64,000 bases of DNA from Taibaiella sp. (GCA_019638495.1 JAHBTQ010000002.1:372001-436000), one strand, 5' to 3'. Positions 1 to 9,413 are shown, counted from the first letter of the stretch. Program-made: numbers and translations. The notes: generated by a model not told the origin, from the letters alone.

Positions 1-1
1 C

Positions 2-3000
2 TCAATCGGGTTTTCGATGGGAGATGCAAACAGGTGTACAGGCGGATTGCCTGCGACCTGCACTGTGAGCCCAATGATAGGTAATGCCTGGACCAGTAGT
101 GATCCCTCGATAGCAACTGTTACTGCGAGCGGGCAGGTGACTCCATCGGCATCTACTGCCGGAACTGTGACTATATCCTATCGTCACGGATATGGTAACT
201 GTTACGTAACAACCGGGGTGACTGTGAGTCCAACGCCTACCATCACAGCAACAACGCCGGTATGTAATTTAATAACGCAGACTTTGACTGCGACTCCTGC
301 AGGTGGCACATGGATGAGTACCAATCCTTCGGTGGGTACAATTCACAGCACCACAGGCGTGTTTACGAGCCTCACAGGTGGTTACACCCGTGCATTTTAC
401 ACTGCTCCGAACGGCTGTAAATATTCGGCTTATATGCTGGTGGCTGCAACCCCGGTAGCGATCCTGGGAACACCATCGGTATGCCTGGGAAATACGAGGT
501 CTCTTTATTGCGCATCGACGGGCGGTACCTGGAGCAGCTCTAATACCTCTGTTGCAACAATTTCGCCTACAACGGGCGTTGTGACGCCCGTATCGACCGG
601 CACTTCAACTATTAGCTATACGAATGGCGGAGGATGTGCAAGCACGGTGGTACTGACAGTTTATCCGGCTGTCGCTCCGATAGTGGGCCCCAATACTGTT
701 TGCCTGGGGCAAATGATGACACTCACCAATGCCTCATCCGGCGGCTACTGGACCAGCAGCGCACCATCGAGAGCAACAATCACTACCTACACGGGAATCG
801 TTACAGGTATAGCTACCGGTACGGTGACCATGTACTTTGTGGCGGGTAGCGGATGCTCAACAAACAAGATAATTACGGTAAACCCTGTGCCAGTGGCAAT
901 AAGCGGACCTGCTAACGTGTGCATGGCGGATACTGCCACGCTCTCGCATCCTGATGGGGGTGGTACATGGGCAAGCAGCAACGCAAATGCAACGGTAGAT
1001 ATTTCCTCCGGATTAGTGACAGGTGTGACTGCCGGTAGCTCGACTATTACTTATACCATTAGCCCGGGTTGCGTGAAAACGCACTACCTGATCATTAAAT
1101 CTACACCGGGCGCTACTACGGCATTGTCTCCGCTATGCCCCGGCGCAAATACCACGTTTGTAAATGCAACGTCCGGTGGTACCTGGACTAGTTCTGATCC
1201 CTCTGTTCTAACGATAGTGTCAGGTACGGGTGTGGCAACCGGTGTTGCAGCAGGTACAACCACTCTGTCATATGTACTCACTGCTACGGGTTGCAGTATG
1301 AGCTCGGTGGAGACAGTGAATCCGCTGCCCGATGTTATTACAGGGACATTGAATGTCTGTGCGGGTTCGGCGACATCACTTAGCTCTGCTACGACCGGAG
1401 GTGCCTGGACGAGCAGCAATACAGGTGTTGCGACAATCGGATCTTCTACCGGATATGTATCGGCTATACTGGCAGGTACAGCAACAATGAGTTACACCAT
1501 TGCAACTGGATGCCGGCGCACAAGCGTTGTGACGGTAGATCCGTTGCCGGGAGTAATAACCGGAACTATGTCTGTATGTGAGGAGGACACTACGTTACTC
1601 TCTAGTTCGTCGGCTGGTGGCTCATGGAGCAGCAGCAATACATCCATAGCAGCGGTAACGAGTACAGGTGGGGTAATAGGTGTGTCGGCAGGTACCACTA
1701 CAATCAGTTACGTGCTACCAACGGGATGTATTCGCACCACAATCGTTACTGTAAATCCGCTGCCCCGGGCAGGGAATATAAGCGGACCTTCCGTTCTGTG
1801 TCTTGGCAGTACCATCACGCTTTCGGATACAGTATCGGGAGGAACCTGGTCGTCCTCAAGCACGGCAATAGCGACGGTAAATAGTGCAGGCGTTGTAAGC
1901 CCGGTAGCACTAGGGTCTGTTTTGATATCTTATTCGGTGACGAACGGATGCGGAACGGCCGTAGCAACGGCGGGCATAACTGTAGGAACTACGCCGCCAA
2001 TGCCAACTATCACAGGCGGCACAAGTGTGTGCGCGGGCAGTTCGCTAGCACTTACGGTTTCGGCTTCCGGTGGAACCTGGGTGTCATCCATGCCTAGTGT
2101 GGCGTCGGTGAGTGGTACAGGTCTTGTTACCGGCGGCATTGCTGGTACAGTGTTGATATCATACACCGCGACCAATGCATGTGGAAGCGCGACTGCAACA
2201 ACAACGATCACTGTTTTGCCGCTTCCCGATGCAGGAACTATCACGGGGCCTTCGGTGGTATGTACCGGAATTGCTATATCGCTCTCCGGTACTGCGACAG
2301 GCGGATCATGGTCGTCGTCAGATGCCGCAGTCGCTACTGTTGACACGACTGGTACGGTAGCGGGAGTAGGTGTAGGCTCGGCTGTTATTTCGTACACAGT
2401 TACCAATTCTTGTGGCAGCGCATCCGCTACTGTAAATGTTGCTGTTGGTATGCCGGCATCTGTTTCGACAATTACAGGGCCATCGTCAGTGTGTAGCGGT
2501 AGTGATATTTCTCTTTTCGATACCGTATCAGGTGGCTCGTGGTCATCGTCAGATACTTCGATTGCTACTGTTAGCGCAGATGGAGTAGTTCATGGCTCCT
2601 CTTTGGGAATCGTTACGATCTCATATTCTATAAGTACTGTTTGTGCAAGTGCTTTTGCGACAAAGGATGTTACTGTAAACGCTCTTCCGACCGTTTATGA
2701 TGTTACGGGCGGTGGCGATCATTGTGGAGCGGGAGTCGCCATTGGATTAAGTAATTCTGATACCGGCGTGTTGTATTTGCTATATAAAGGGGCATCCCTG
2801 GTAGGAACGGCTACGGGTACCGGAAGTACACTTAGCTTTGGGACATTTACGATGACCGGCTCCTATATTGCTATCGGACAAACTGCGTGTACCTCCGTCA
2901 TGAACGACACAGCAGTTGTGACCGAAATTGGTATGCCATCGGCTGGGACAATATCCGGTCCTACTACCGTAACTGCGGGCTCAAGTATATCTCTCTCAAG

Positions 3001-3433
3001 TACGGTGAGTGGAGGGACATGGTCATCGTCAAACACTGAAATTGCAAGTGTGACAGGCACTTCCGGAATCGTTACCGGTGTAAGCGGAGGGTCAGTGACA
3101 ATTTCTTACACATTTACAAATGCCTGTGGCACGGATGTGGCAACTTACTTTGTTGCCGTTATTGTTACAAAACCTGGTCTTGAGACTTCGACTGTTCAGC
3201 AGAGTTCATTGCTCTATCCGAACCCGACAGCCGGCAGTGTGACAATACGTAGTTATATCAGTGGTAGAGCTACAATAAGTACTACAGATGGCAGAGAAGT
3301 GGGTAGTTATGTGCTTTCAGCAGGAGAGAATGGCATCCATTTGCCTGCATCATTAGCAGCGGGGGTATACTCGGTGAAGATAGTGGGCGACGATGGTAGC
3401 AGGCAGGTGGTAAAGTTGGTATACCAGCCATAA
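2..3433 (+). CDS. Giant Ig-like (Big_2) repeat surface protein with T9SS sorting domain, 5' end outside the window
   Basis: The frame is open to the left edge, so the N-terminus and any signal peptide are missing; the ATG at 17 is probably internal. The visible ~1140 residues contain about 13 Big_2-like modules of 75-90 residues, each with a GGxWxSS motif, an ATV turn, a GxVTGV turn and a closing ISYT strand. Most modules carry one Cys near the start (VC) and one near the end (GC or AC), which suggests one disulphide per Ig fold. A different ~80-residue insert interrupts the array before the last module. The final ~80 residues (LYPNPTAG, then LAAGVYSVKI, ending VKLVYQP) fit a T9SS type A sorting domain. 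The family acts as secreted or surface adhesins in general; the ligand is unknown. Ser, Thr and Gly dominate. Confidence 0.9.
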   Translation, partial: SIGFSMGDANRCTGGLPATCTVSPMIGNAWTSSDPSIATVTASGQVTPSASTAGTVTISYRHGYGNCYVTTGVTVSPTPTITATTPVCNLITQTLTATPAGGTWMSTNPSVGTIHSTTGVFTSLTGGYTRAFYTAPNGCKYSAYMLVAATPVAILGTPSVCLGNTRSLYCASTGGTWSSSNTSVATISPTTGVVTPVSTGTSTISYTNGGGCASTVVLTVYPAVAPIVGPNTVCLGQMMTLTNASSGGYWTSSAPSRATITTYTGIVTGIATGTVTMYFVAGSGCSTNKIITVNPVPVAISGPANVCMADTATLSHPDGGGTWASSNANATVDISSGLVTGVTAGSSTITYTISPGCVKTHYLIIKSTPGATTALSPLCPGANTTFVNATSGGTWTSSDPSVLTIVSGTGVATGVAAGTTTLSYVLTATGCSMSSVETVNPLPDVITGTLNVCAGSATSLSSATTGGAWTSSNTGVATIGSSTGYVSAILAGTATMSYTIATGCRRTSVVTVDPLPGVITGTMSVCEEDTTLLSSSSAGGSWSSSNTSIAAVTSTGGVIGVSAGTTTISYVLPTGCIRTTIVTVNPLPRAGNISGPSVLCLGSTITLSDTVSGGTWSSSSTAIATVNSAGVVSPVALGSVLISYSVTNGCGTAVATAGITVGTTPPMPTITGGTSVCAGSSLALTVSASGGTWVSSMPSVASVSGTGLVTGGIAGTVLISYTATNACGSATATTTITVLPLPDAGTITGPSVVCTGIAISLSGTATGGSWSSSDAAVATVDTTGTVAGVGVGSAVISYTVTNSCGSASATVNVAVGMPASVSTITGPSSVCSGSDISLFDTVSGGSWSSSDTSIATVSADGVVHGSSLGIVTISYSISTVCASAFATKDVTVNALPTVYDVTGGGDHCGAGVAIGLSNSDTGVLYLLYKGASLVGTATGTGSTLSFGTFTMTGSYIAIGQTACTSVMNDTAVVTEIGMPSAGTISGPTTVTAGSSISLSSTVSGGTWSSSNTEIASVTGTSGIVTGVSGGSVTISYTFTNACGTDVATYFVAVIVTKPGLETSTVQQSSLLYPNPTAGSVTIRSYISGRATISTTDGREVGSYVLSAGENGIHLPASLAAGVYSVKIVGDDGSRQVVKLVYQP

Positions 3434-3485
3434 GGTAATGCATAAGAAACCGGAACGATATCTTTCGCTGATAAAGTTCCAAAGC

Positions 3486-3525
3486 AATAAGGGGTGCAGT
3501 TCTATAAACAACTGCACCCCTTATT
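3486..3525. terminator. Bidirectional hairpin terminator
   Basis: Perfect 16-bp inverted repeat (3486-3501 with 3510-3525, 8-nt loop) with GC core GGGGTGCAG and A/T-rich flanks on both sides. It lies between the convergent Big_2 adhesin and NHL protein genes, so it can end both transcripts. Confidence 0.9.
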
Positions 3526-3543
3526 AATTAATACGAATTCTGT

Positions 3544-5265
3544 TTATTGAATTGTAACCTTTGTGCGGTATTGCGTGGTTTGTGTTTTTACCTCCACGAG
3601 ATAGATGCCAGCCGGAGCATTAAGCTTTACAGCTACAGTAGATTTGCCGGATTGTATGGTTTCGTATACCTTTTCGCCAACCATATTTGTAACAACAATG
3701 TTGATGTTGCCGTTTGCAGTTTCCGGTAGTTCTATAGAAAATTGCTTGTTTTCTGCAGGATTAGGGAACACGCGGAGTGCACGGGTATTGTCAGCTTCGC
3801 CTACAGCCGTAGTTGTGAGAACATAATCTGCTGACGTGGCGCTGCAACCCGATCCGTCAGTAACCTCTACAGCATATGTGCCGGACGTGGTTGCAGTATA
3901 GCTTTCACTTGTGGCGCCAGCTATCGCGGTGCCTCCAAGTGTCCATTGGTAGCTGGCATAACCTGTCGGAACAGAAAGGGTAGTGCCGCTTGCACTGATA
4001 ACCGGTGTGGTGGGGGCGTTAACTGTAACTACGGTGCTGCCAAAAAGCAGGCCGGCAACATAAGTAATAGTAGTAGTGCCGGCAGCAACACCCGTTACAA
4101 CTCCTGTAGAAGAAACTGTGGCTATTGCAGCATCAGCAGATTTCCAGATGGCACCGGGGATAGACGCGGTAAGTGGTGTAGTAGACCCTGCGCAGACGGT
4201 GCCTGTGCCTGTTATAGCAACGGTTTGTGCCATTACAACGCGAATGCGGTGGTTCCAGTTTGTTGATATCAAGAGATTGCCACCCGGTGTTACGGATACG
4301 CCCATTGGCCTGCCAAGACCTGCAGAAGTAGCCGGGCCGGCGTCGCCTGACGGGGTAGACGTTCCGTTTCCTGCAACAGTGTCCACTACACCCGATGTTT
4401 TCACCCTTAATACCCTGCCTGAGCTATTGAATGAACCTACGAACAGGTTGCCGGCCTGGTCAAAATCGAGCAATGCCGGTTGGTCGAAGCCAGTTGCGTA
4501 AGTTGAGATATTTCCTGTAGCAGCAGAGATCTTTCTGATTTTGTTGGAAGAATACTCGCTGAAAAAGATGTCTCCATCGGCATTGACTGCGATACCTTCG
4601 GGATATTCAACCTGTGCTGCAGTTGCTGCCGCTCCATCGCCAGTGCTGGCGCCAGTGCCGTCGCCGGCAATCGTCGATATGTTTCCTGTGGATATATTGA
4701 CCTTGCGAATACGGTGACCATTTTCTTCTGCAAAATAAAGATTGCCTGAGGCGTCGAAAGCGAGACCCATGGGACGACTTATCGATGCGTCCGTGGCAGG
4801 GCCGCCATCACCCGGACTTGTGGCGCCGCCACCTGCAATAGTAGTAATGATCCCTCCGGTATCTACCATTCGTACCCGGTTGTTATAGATGTCTGAGAAG
4901 TACAGGTTTCCAATGGCATCAAAAGCGATATCGCCTCCTGTGCCGCCGAGGTGAATTTCTGCCAAAAGAGCATCAGAGCCGTCACCCGAAAATCCATACA
5001 GACCCACACCAGCGACTGAGTACAATGCACCTGCCGAAACTTTCTTGACTATTTCGTTACCGGCATCGCCGAAGAATACGTCACCGCTGTGGTAGCGGAC
5101 ACCTGTAGGTCGGGTGATCTTGGCGACGCCGACCGGTGTTCCATGCGGTGAGGAGCCCAGGGTAGAGCCAATGTAGTTGTAAATAGTTTGTGCGGAGGCG
5201 TCACCGGCCAGCGCTGCGGTGCTGGCAATGCCAGCGATCAAGGAGTAAAATTTTCGGTTTGCCAT
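3544..5265 (-). CDS. Secreted NHL-repeat protein with Big_2 domain and T9SS sorting domain
   Basis: 573 residues from the ATG at 5265, chosen because MANRKFYSLIAG to ASAQ is a good signal peptide; the longer upstream reading has no such signal. Residues ~30-370 are NHL-type beta-propeller repeats (repeated GDGGPAT, RPMGLAFD, GNLYFAE and NRIRKV variants). One Big_2 module follows (~375-450, TATVSSTGVVTGV-like), then an Ig/PKD-like stretch (SYQWTLGGTAI). The end is a T9SS type A domain (LRVFPNPAENK to LNAPAGIYLVEVKT). Predicted to be exported through Sec and then T9SS and to act outside the cell; the binding partner is unknown. It is convergent with the Big_2 adhesin, with which it shares the module type. 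Confidence 0.9.
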   Translation of the reverse strand: MANRKFYSLIAGIASTAALAGDASAQTIYNYIGSTLGSSPHGTPVGVAKITRPTGVRYHSGDVFFGDAGNEIVKKVSAGALYSVAGVGLYGFSGDGSDALLAEIHLGGTGGDIAFDAIGNLYFSDIYNNRVRMVDTGGIITTIAGGGATSPGDGGPATDASISRPMGLAFDASGNLYFAEENGHRIRKVNISTGNISTIAGDGTGASTGDGAAATAAQVEYPEGIAVNADGDIFFSEYSSNKIRKISAATGNISTYATGFDQPALLDFDQAGNLFVGSFNSSGRVLRVKTSGVVDTVAGNGTSTPSGDAGPATSAGLGRPMGVSVTPGGNLLISTNWNHRIRVVMAQTVAITGTGTVCAGSTTPLTASIPGAIWKSADAAIATVSSTGVVTGVAAGTTTITYVAGLLFGSTVVTVNAPTTPVISASGTTLSVPTGYASYQWTLGGTAIAGATSESYTATTSGTYAVEVTDGSGCSATSADYVLTTTAVGEADNTRALRVFPNPAENKQFSIELPETANGNINIVVTNMVGEKVYETIQSGKSTVAVKLNAPAGIYLVEVKTQTTQYRTKVTIQ

Positions 5266-5506
5266 TATAGTTGAATTTTGTTCACCGCAAAAGTCCTGAC
5301 TATGAAAGGGCCTTGATGTGCATACTTTATGAAATGGCGGTCCGGCTTTCCGAAAACACAATTTCACTTATTATCCGTCTTCAAATGGTATGGCAAGTTG
5401 AATATTGGGAATCGGTAACCTTATATTTCAGAATATGTCTATGAAAACGCGCTATGCCCTCTCCTGGTTTGCTCTTTCAGTGCTTATTATTTGGCAGCGG
5501 AGTAGT

Positions 5507-5514
5507 TATCTTTG
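5507..5514 (+). promoter_or_regulatory. -7 promoter box TATCTTTG
   Basis: Exact match to the Bacteroidota TAnnTTTG box, separated from the ATG at 5519 by only four bases (AATA). No convincing -33 TTG at the usual spacing. The position implies a leaderless or nearly leaderless mRNA. Confidence 0.6.
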
Positions 5515-5518
5515 AATA

Positions 5519-6250
5519 ATGGACGACATATCACTAGTGGAGAGTTTTGGAACGCTTTCTGAGACAATAAATGGTTTGAAGAAAGTGGGTTATACTCATG
5601 ACCTTAACGTTAAAGAGGACTGTCTTGTATGTTATCAAACGAGTACTAGTTTATCGCCCGACGATTTCAGCATAGACAAAGTGTACCGTTTTGAAGGAGC
5701 TTCTGATCTGGAAGACGAAGCTGTAGTGTATGCTATTTCCTCTTCAAAATTTGGCATCAGGGGCACTCTGGTAAACGGTTATGGTGTTTCGTTCGACGAA
5801 GTGACGTCAAAACTCATCGAAAAACTAAAGACACATAAAGATGCATCAGTAAGGATAAGAGCGAATGAGGCAACAGCACAGCGACCAGGTGGCGAACGAT
5901 TGTTAAGCGCCACATTGGTAGAGATGGATTTGAATAAATTCATTGAACAGGTAAAAAATGAAAAACCCTGGATGGAAGGCGACCGTAATGCCGTTACGGT
6001 CTTTAAATCTGATAGTATGCGGATAGTGCTAATGGGGTTGCACGAGAATGCAGAGTTGAAGGCACACAAAGCAAAAGGTGTAATTAGTGTTCAGCTTCTG
6101 GAGGGTAAAATTGAATTTGTGACCGCTGACCACAAATCTGTACTCGTAAAAGGTCAGATGATAGCACTACAGAAGAACATTATTCACAGTGTCACTGCTT
6201 TGTCCGACAGTTTTTTCCTGCTTACACTCGCTTTGGAGGGAAACTCATAA
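5519..6250 (+). CDS. Fusion of a small Bacteroidota domain (so-called PRPP-synthetase-like) with a cupin
   Basis: 243 residues. Residues 1-105 match the stand-alone protein encoded at 12851-13177: shared features include a G-Y, D-x-N stretch, DDF-x-I, VYRFEG, DEAVVYAI and GYG near the end. Databases often label this small family phosphoribosylpyrophosphate synthetase, but no PRPP-binding loop is visible, so that label should not be taken as function. Residues ~130-243 form a cupin barrel: SMRIVLMGLHENAELKAH, then an LLEGKIEF turn and a second His in IIHSVTAL. The cupin His residues (LHEN, KAHK, IHSV) could bind a metal. The 3' end overlaps the convergent aminotransferase gene by 6 bp. The start is supported by a TATCTTTG box just upstream. 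Confidence 0.85.
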   Translation: MDDISLVESFGTLSETINGLKKVGYTHDLNVKEDCLVCYQTSTSLSPDDFSIDKVYRFEGASDLEDEAVVYAISSSKFGIRGTLVNGYGVSFDEVTSKLIEKLKTHKDASVRIRANEATAQRPGGERLLSATLVEMDLNKFIEQVKNEKPWMEGDRNAVTVFKSDSMRIVLMGLHENAELKAHKAKGVISVQLLEGKIEFVTADHKSVLVKGQMIALQKNIIHSVTALSDSFFLLTLALEGNS

Positions 6251-7417
6251 AAGCGACATGATCGTTTCGCACGCCAGTCTTATTTCCTGCTCCGTTATTG
6301 TTAGCGGTGGCGCAATGCGTATACAGTCGGCAGCAAACAAAAACCAATCTGAGAATAGTCCTTTTGATAGGCACTTTTGCAATACCTCCATTACTTTTTC
6401 GGGGGATGAGAGGCGCACCGCCATCAGGAGACCTTTGCTGCGCACTTCCAATATCTCAGGGTGTGCAAGCAGGTCGCGGAATAGTTCTTCTTTTGCTGCC
6501 ACACCTTCAATGAGGTTATCGGTCAGCAGTGCTTTCATCCCCGCCATGCCTGCAGCGCAGCTTACCGGATGGCCTCCGAAAGTGGTGATGTGGCCGAGTA
6601 CCGGAGCGTCCGTAAGTTTCATCATCATCTCGCGGGAGGAAACGAATGCGCCTAGCGGCATGCCTGCACCCAGTGCCTTTCCCAATAGCATTATATCCGG
6701 AACAATGCCGAAATGTTCATAGCCCCATAGCTTGCCGGTGCGGCCAAACCCACATTGTATCTCGTCGAACACCAGTAGCGTGCCGGTATCATTGCATTTC
6801 TTCCGCAGGGCAGATAGCCATACCTGGTCGGGCGCTACAATGCCGGCTTCAGCCTGTATTGTTTCTATCAGTACGCAAGCGGTCTGTTCGTTGATGGCGT
6901 CGATAAGCTCCCGGCTGTTGTATGTGTGGTGCCAAATACCCGGCATCAGTGGCCGGAATGCATTTCGCCAGTATTCATCTCCAATAAGAGCTAGAGCGCC
7001 AGTGGTGCTGCCATGGTAACTTTTGTGGCAGCAGATGATGTCGGTGCGGCCGGTAGCGCGGCGCGCAAGTTTTATGGCGCCTTCAGTAGCTTCCGCACCT
7101 GAATTGGTAAAGTAAACACAGTTAAGTGTCTCAGGCAGGTGCTCTGTCAGCAGCTTCGCATATAGCACTTGCGGGCTTTGCACCAGCTCGCCATAGACCA
7201 TCACATGCAGGTAGCTGTCCGCCTGCTTTTTTATTGCCTCAACCACGGCCGGATGGCGGTGCCCGATATTGCAGACACTTATGCCGCCTATCAGGTCTAT
7301 GTATTGTTTGCCCTCTGCATCATACAGGTAGTTGCCCTCTGCACGCACTATTTCTATTCCCACCGGTGCGGGTGAGGTCTGGGCCACATGTTGCAGGAAG
7401 AGTTGGCGGTTGTTCAT
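6245..7417 (-). CDS. Class III PLP-dependent aminotransferase (acetylornithine/4-aminobutyrate type)
   Basis: 390 residues, the usual size for the family. Visible features: substrate/PLP region IDLIGGISVCNIGHRHP (~40-56), FTNSGAEATEGAIKLAR (PLP phosphate binding), HKSYHGST, VFDEIQCGFGRTGKLW with the PLP-nitrogen Asp, LLGKALGAGMPLGAF with the Schiff-base Lys, and a C-terminal RIAPPLTIT. Substrate cannot be set from sequence: ornithine, acetylornithine, GABA, and diamine aminotransferases share these motifs, and no arginine-biosynthesis genes are adjacent. It lies 63 bp downstream of the macrodomain gene on the same strand and may be part of that operon. Confidence 0.9.
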   Translation of the reverse strand: MNNRQLFLQHVAQTSPAPVGIEIVRAEGNYLYDAEGKQYIDLIGGISVCNIGHRHPAVVEAIKKQADSYLHVMVYGELVQSPQVLYAKLLTEHLPETLNCVYFTNSGAEATEGAIKLARRATGRTDIICCHKSYHGSTTGALALIGDEYWRNAFRPLMPGIWHHTYNSRELIDAINEQTACVLIETIQAEAGIVAPDQVWLSALRKKCNDTGTLLVFDEIQCGFGRTGKLWGYEHFGIVPDIMLLGKALGAGMPLGAFVSSREMMMKLTDAPVLGHITTFGGHPVSCAAGMAGMKALLTDNLIEGVAAKEELFRDLLAHPEILEVRSKGLLMAVRLSSPEKVMEVLQKCLSKGLFSDWFLFAADCIRIAPPLTITEQEIRLACETIMSLL

Positions 7418-7480
7418 GTTTTAGTCGTGAGTCTTAAGTAAAAGGTCGTCAGTCCGCGAGTAGGTAATTTTCGTTTTTTG

Positions 7481-7996
7481 TTAGCAGGTGCAATACAGCA
7501 ATTGCTGGTAAAGGAAGTAGTTGTCGTCTCCAAAACAAACAAAAATTATTTCATCGTAGGCATCCGGTTGCTTTCTTACAAAGTCCTGAACAGCACCTAT
7601 AGCTGTTTGCGCCGCAAGGTCCTTAGGGTAGCCATATACCCCGGTGCTGATATTGGGAATTGCTATTGTTCGGAGACCATTTTCCATGCCCAGCATGAGA
7701 CTGTTGGTGTATGCGTCTCGCAATAGTTGAGGTTCGCCACTCTTGCCACCGTTCCAAATGGGGCCTACAGTGTGGATGACGTGCCTCGCCTTCAGGTTAT
7801 AGCCTTTCGTGATTTTGGCCTGCCCCGTTGCGCAGCCGTTTAGTGCCCGACACTCTTCGAGGAGTTGTGGGCCGGCAGCACGGTGAATGGCGCCATCTAC
7901 ACCTCCACCGCCTAGCAGGGATGTATTGGCCGCATTGACTATTGCGTCCACATCCATCGTGGTTATGTCGCCTCTCTGAACAGATATCTTAGTCAT
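7481..7996 (-). CDS. Macrodomain protein, probable O-acetyl-ADP-ribose deacetylase (YmdB-like)
   Basis: 171 residues, one macrodomain. The N-terminal VQRGDITTMDVDAIVNAANT holds the ADP-ribose-binding GDIT and NAAN motifs, followed by the glycine-rich LLGGGGVDGAIHRAAG, HVIHTVGPIW and the STGVYGYP phosphate loop. This matches the MacroD/YmdB class, which hydrolyses O-acetyl-ADP-ribose or removes ADP-ribose from proteins. Its ATG lies inside the end of the CCA-adding enzyme gene (8-nt overlap ATGACTAA), implying translational coupling. A role in RNA-end or NAD-derived metabolite processing is possible, but that is inference from the neighbour. Confidence 0.92.
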   Translation of the reverse strand: MTKISVQRGDITTMDVDAIVNAANTSLLGGGGVDGAIHRAAGPQLLEECRALNGCATGQAKITKGYNLKARHVIHTVGPIWNGGKSGEPQLLRDAYTNSLMLGMENGLRTIAIPNISTGVYGYPKDLAAQTAIGAVQDFVRKQPDAYDEIIFVCFGDDNYFLYQQLLYCTC

Positions 7997-9413
7997 TTCG
8001 CACGGGTTTCAGATTTAGTTCGCCGGCCTTCTCCAGGAGCAGGTTATACGCCGCTTCGCGTTCGTTGGGTATCACCCCATCTAATATCGCTTCTCGTATC
8101 GTCGTTTTCAGAATTCCTACTTCGCGGGAAGGCGAAAGGCCAAATATTGCCATGATGTCGTCGCCGCTGATGGGAGGCTGCCAGTTGCGTATTTTGTCGC
8201 TCTCTTCTACTTCCTTCAGCCGTTGTTTTACTATTTCAAAGTTCTCCAGGTAGCGACGCACCTTCACCTTGTTCTTAGAGGTAATGTCACTTTCGCAGAG
8301 TATCATCAGATCCTCAAGGTCGTCGCCTGCATCAAAGAGCAAGCGCCGCATGGCCGAGTCTGTAATGTCCTCTTTGGTGAGGCTTATGGGGCGCAGGTGA
8401 AGCGATACAAGCTTGGCCACATACTTCATATGCTCATTCTGCGGCAGCTTCAGCTGCCGAAATATTTTTGGTGTCATTCGTTCGCCCACTACCTCATGGC
8501 CGTGAAATGTCCAGCCGTGCCCTTCCTCAAATTTCTTGGTGGCCGGCTTGCCTATGTCATGTAGCAGGGCTGCCCAACGCAGCCACAGGTTATAACTCTT
8601 TTCAGCAGTATTGTCTATCACCTTGAGGGTGTGGTAGAAGTTGTCCTTGTGTCCTTTACCCTCTACGATTTCCACTCCCGCAAGGTCTGTCATCTGGGGG
8701 AAGAACTCTTTAAGTACACCACTGCGATACAGGAGGTCCAGACCCACTGAGGGCTTTGGGGCAGCCATTATCTTGTTCAGTTCGTCTGTTATTCGTTCCT
8801 GTGACACAATTTTGATTCGCTCAGCATTGCGCCCAATGGAGTCGAATACTTCAGGCGTGATGGTGAAACCTAGTTGCGTCGCAAAACGGGTGGCACGCAT
8901 CATGCGCAGCGGGTCGTCGCTGAATGTAGTGTCCGGGTCGAGTGGGGTTCGTATTATTCCGGCCTCCAGGTCCGCAACACCGTCGAAAGGGTCCACCAGC
9001 TTGCCATAGTCGCCCTGGTTCAGGCTTATGGCAAGTGCGTTTATGGTGAAGTCGCGGCGGCGCTGGTCGTCTTCAATTGTTCCTTCTTCAACTTGTGGCT
9101 TGCGGGAGGTGGATACATAGGATTCCTTACGTGCGCCTACAAACTCCACATCCAGCTCACCCAGGCGAAAATGTGCCGTACCGAAATTCTTGAAAAAACT
9201 AACGGTCGGCTTATGTGGGAAAGTGTCTGCAACGGCATGTGCCAGCGCTATACCGTCGCCGGTACAGACAATGTCGACGTCTTTTGTAGGACGCCCAAGT
9301 AGCTTATCGCGCACAAAACCACCGATCAGGTAACAATGCAGGCCGAGTTCGGTCGCAGCGTCACTGATCGTCTTAAACAGCTTCAATTCTTCCTTTGAGC
9401 AATTAATATCCAT
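7989..9413 (-). CDS. cca: CCA tRNA nucleotidyltransferase (class II) with HD domain
   Basis: 474 residues. N-terminal polymerase-beta-like nucleotidyltransferase: LIGGFVRDKLLG then the catalytic KDVDIV (~43-48), followed by RRRDFTINALA. The motif RATRFATQLGF is the neck region that class II CCA enzymes and poly(A) polymerases share. A C-terminal HD domain (LHDIGKPATKKF and later FHGHEVVGERM) gives predicted metal-dependent phosphohydrolase activity, as in many Bacteroidota and E. coli Cca proteins. The enzyme adds or repairs the 3' CCA of tRNA. Poly(A) polymerase I is the alternative, but the HD-containing, 470-residue arrangement favours Cca. The start at 9413 is supported by a TAGATTTG box 8 nt upstream. 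The gene overlaps the downstream macrodomain gene. Confidence 0.92.
   Translation of the reverse strand: MDINCSKEELKLFKTISDAATELGLHCYLIGGFVRDKLLGRPTKDVDIVCTGDGIALAHAVADTFPHKPTVSFFKNFGTAHFRLGELDVEFVGARKESYVSTSRKPQVEEGTIEDDQRRRDFTINALAISLNQGDYGKLVDPFDGVADLEAGIIRTPLDPDTTFSDDPLRMMRATRFATQLGFTITPEVFDSIGRNAERIKIVSQERITDELNKIMAAPKPSVGLDLLYRSGVLKEFFPQMTDLAGVEIVEGKGHKDNFYHTLKVIDNTAEKSYNLWLRWAALLHDIGKPATKKFEEGHGWTFHGHEVVGERMTPKIFRQLKLPQNEHMKYVAKLVSLHLRPISLTKEDITDSAMRRLLFDAGDDLEDLMILCESDITSKNKVKVRRYLENFEIVKQRLKEVEESDKIRNWQPPISGDDIMAIFGLSPSREVGILKTTIREAILDGVIPNEREAAYNLLLEKAGELNLKPVRND

Noticed and set aside
1930-2406. Antisense open frames over the Ig-repeat gene (for example 158 codons)
   Set aside because: They are Val/Pro/Ala repeats produced by reading the Ser/Thr/Gly-rich repeats backwards; no start signal or family match.
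2-3433. The regularly spaced repeats as a possible CRISPR array
   Set aside because: They are in-frame protein repeats of ~240 bp with variable sequence, not short identical repeats with unique spacers, and no cas gene is present.
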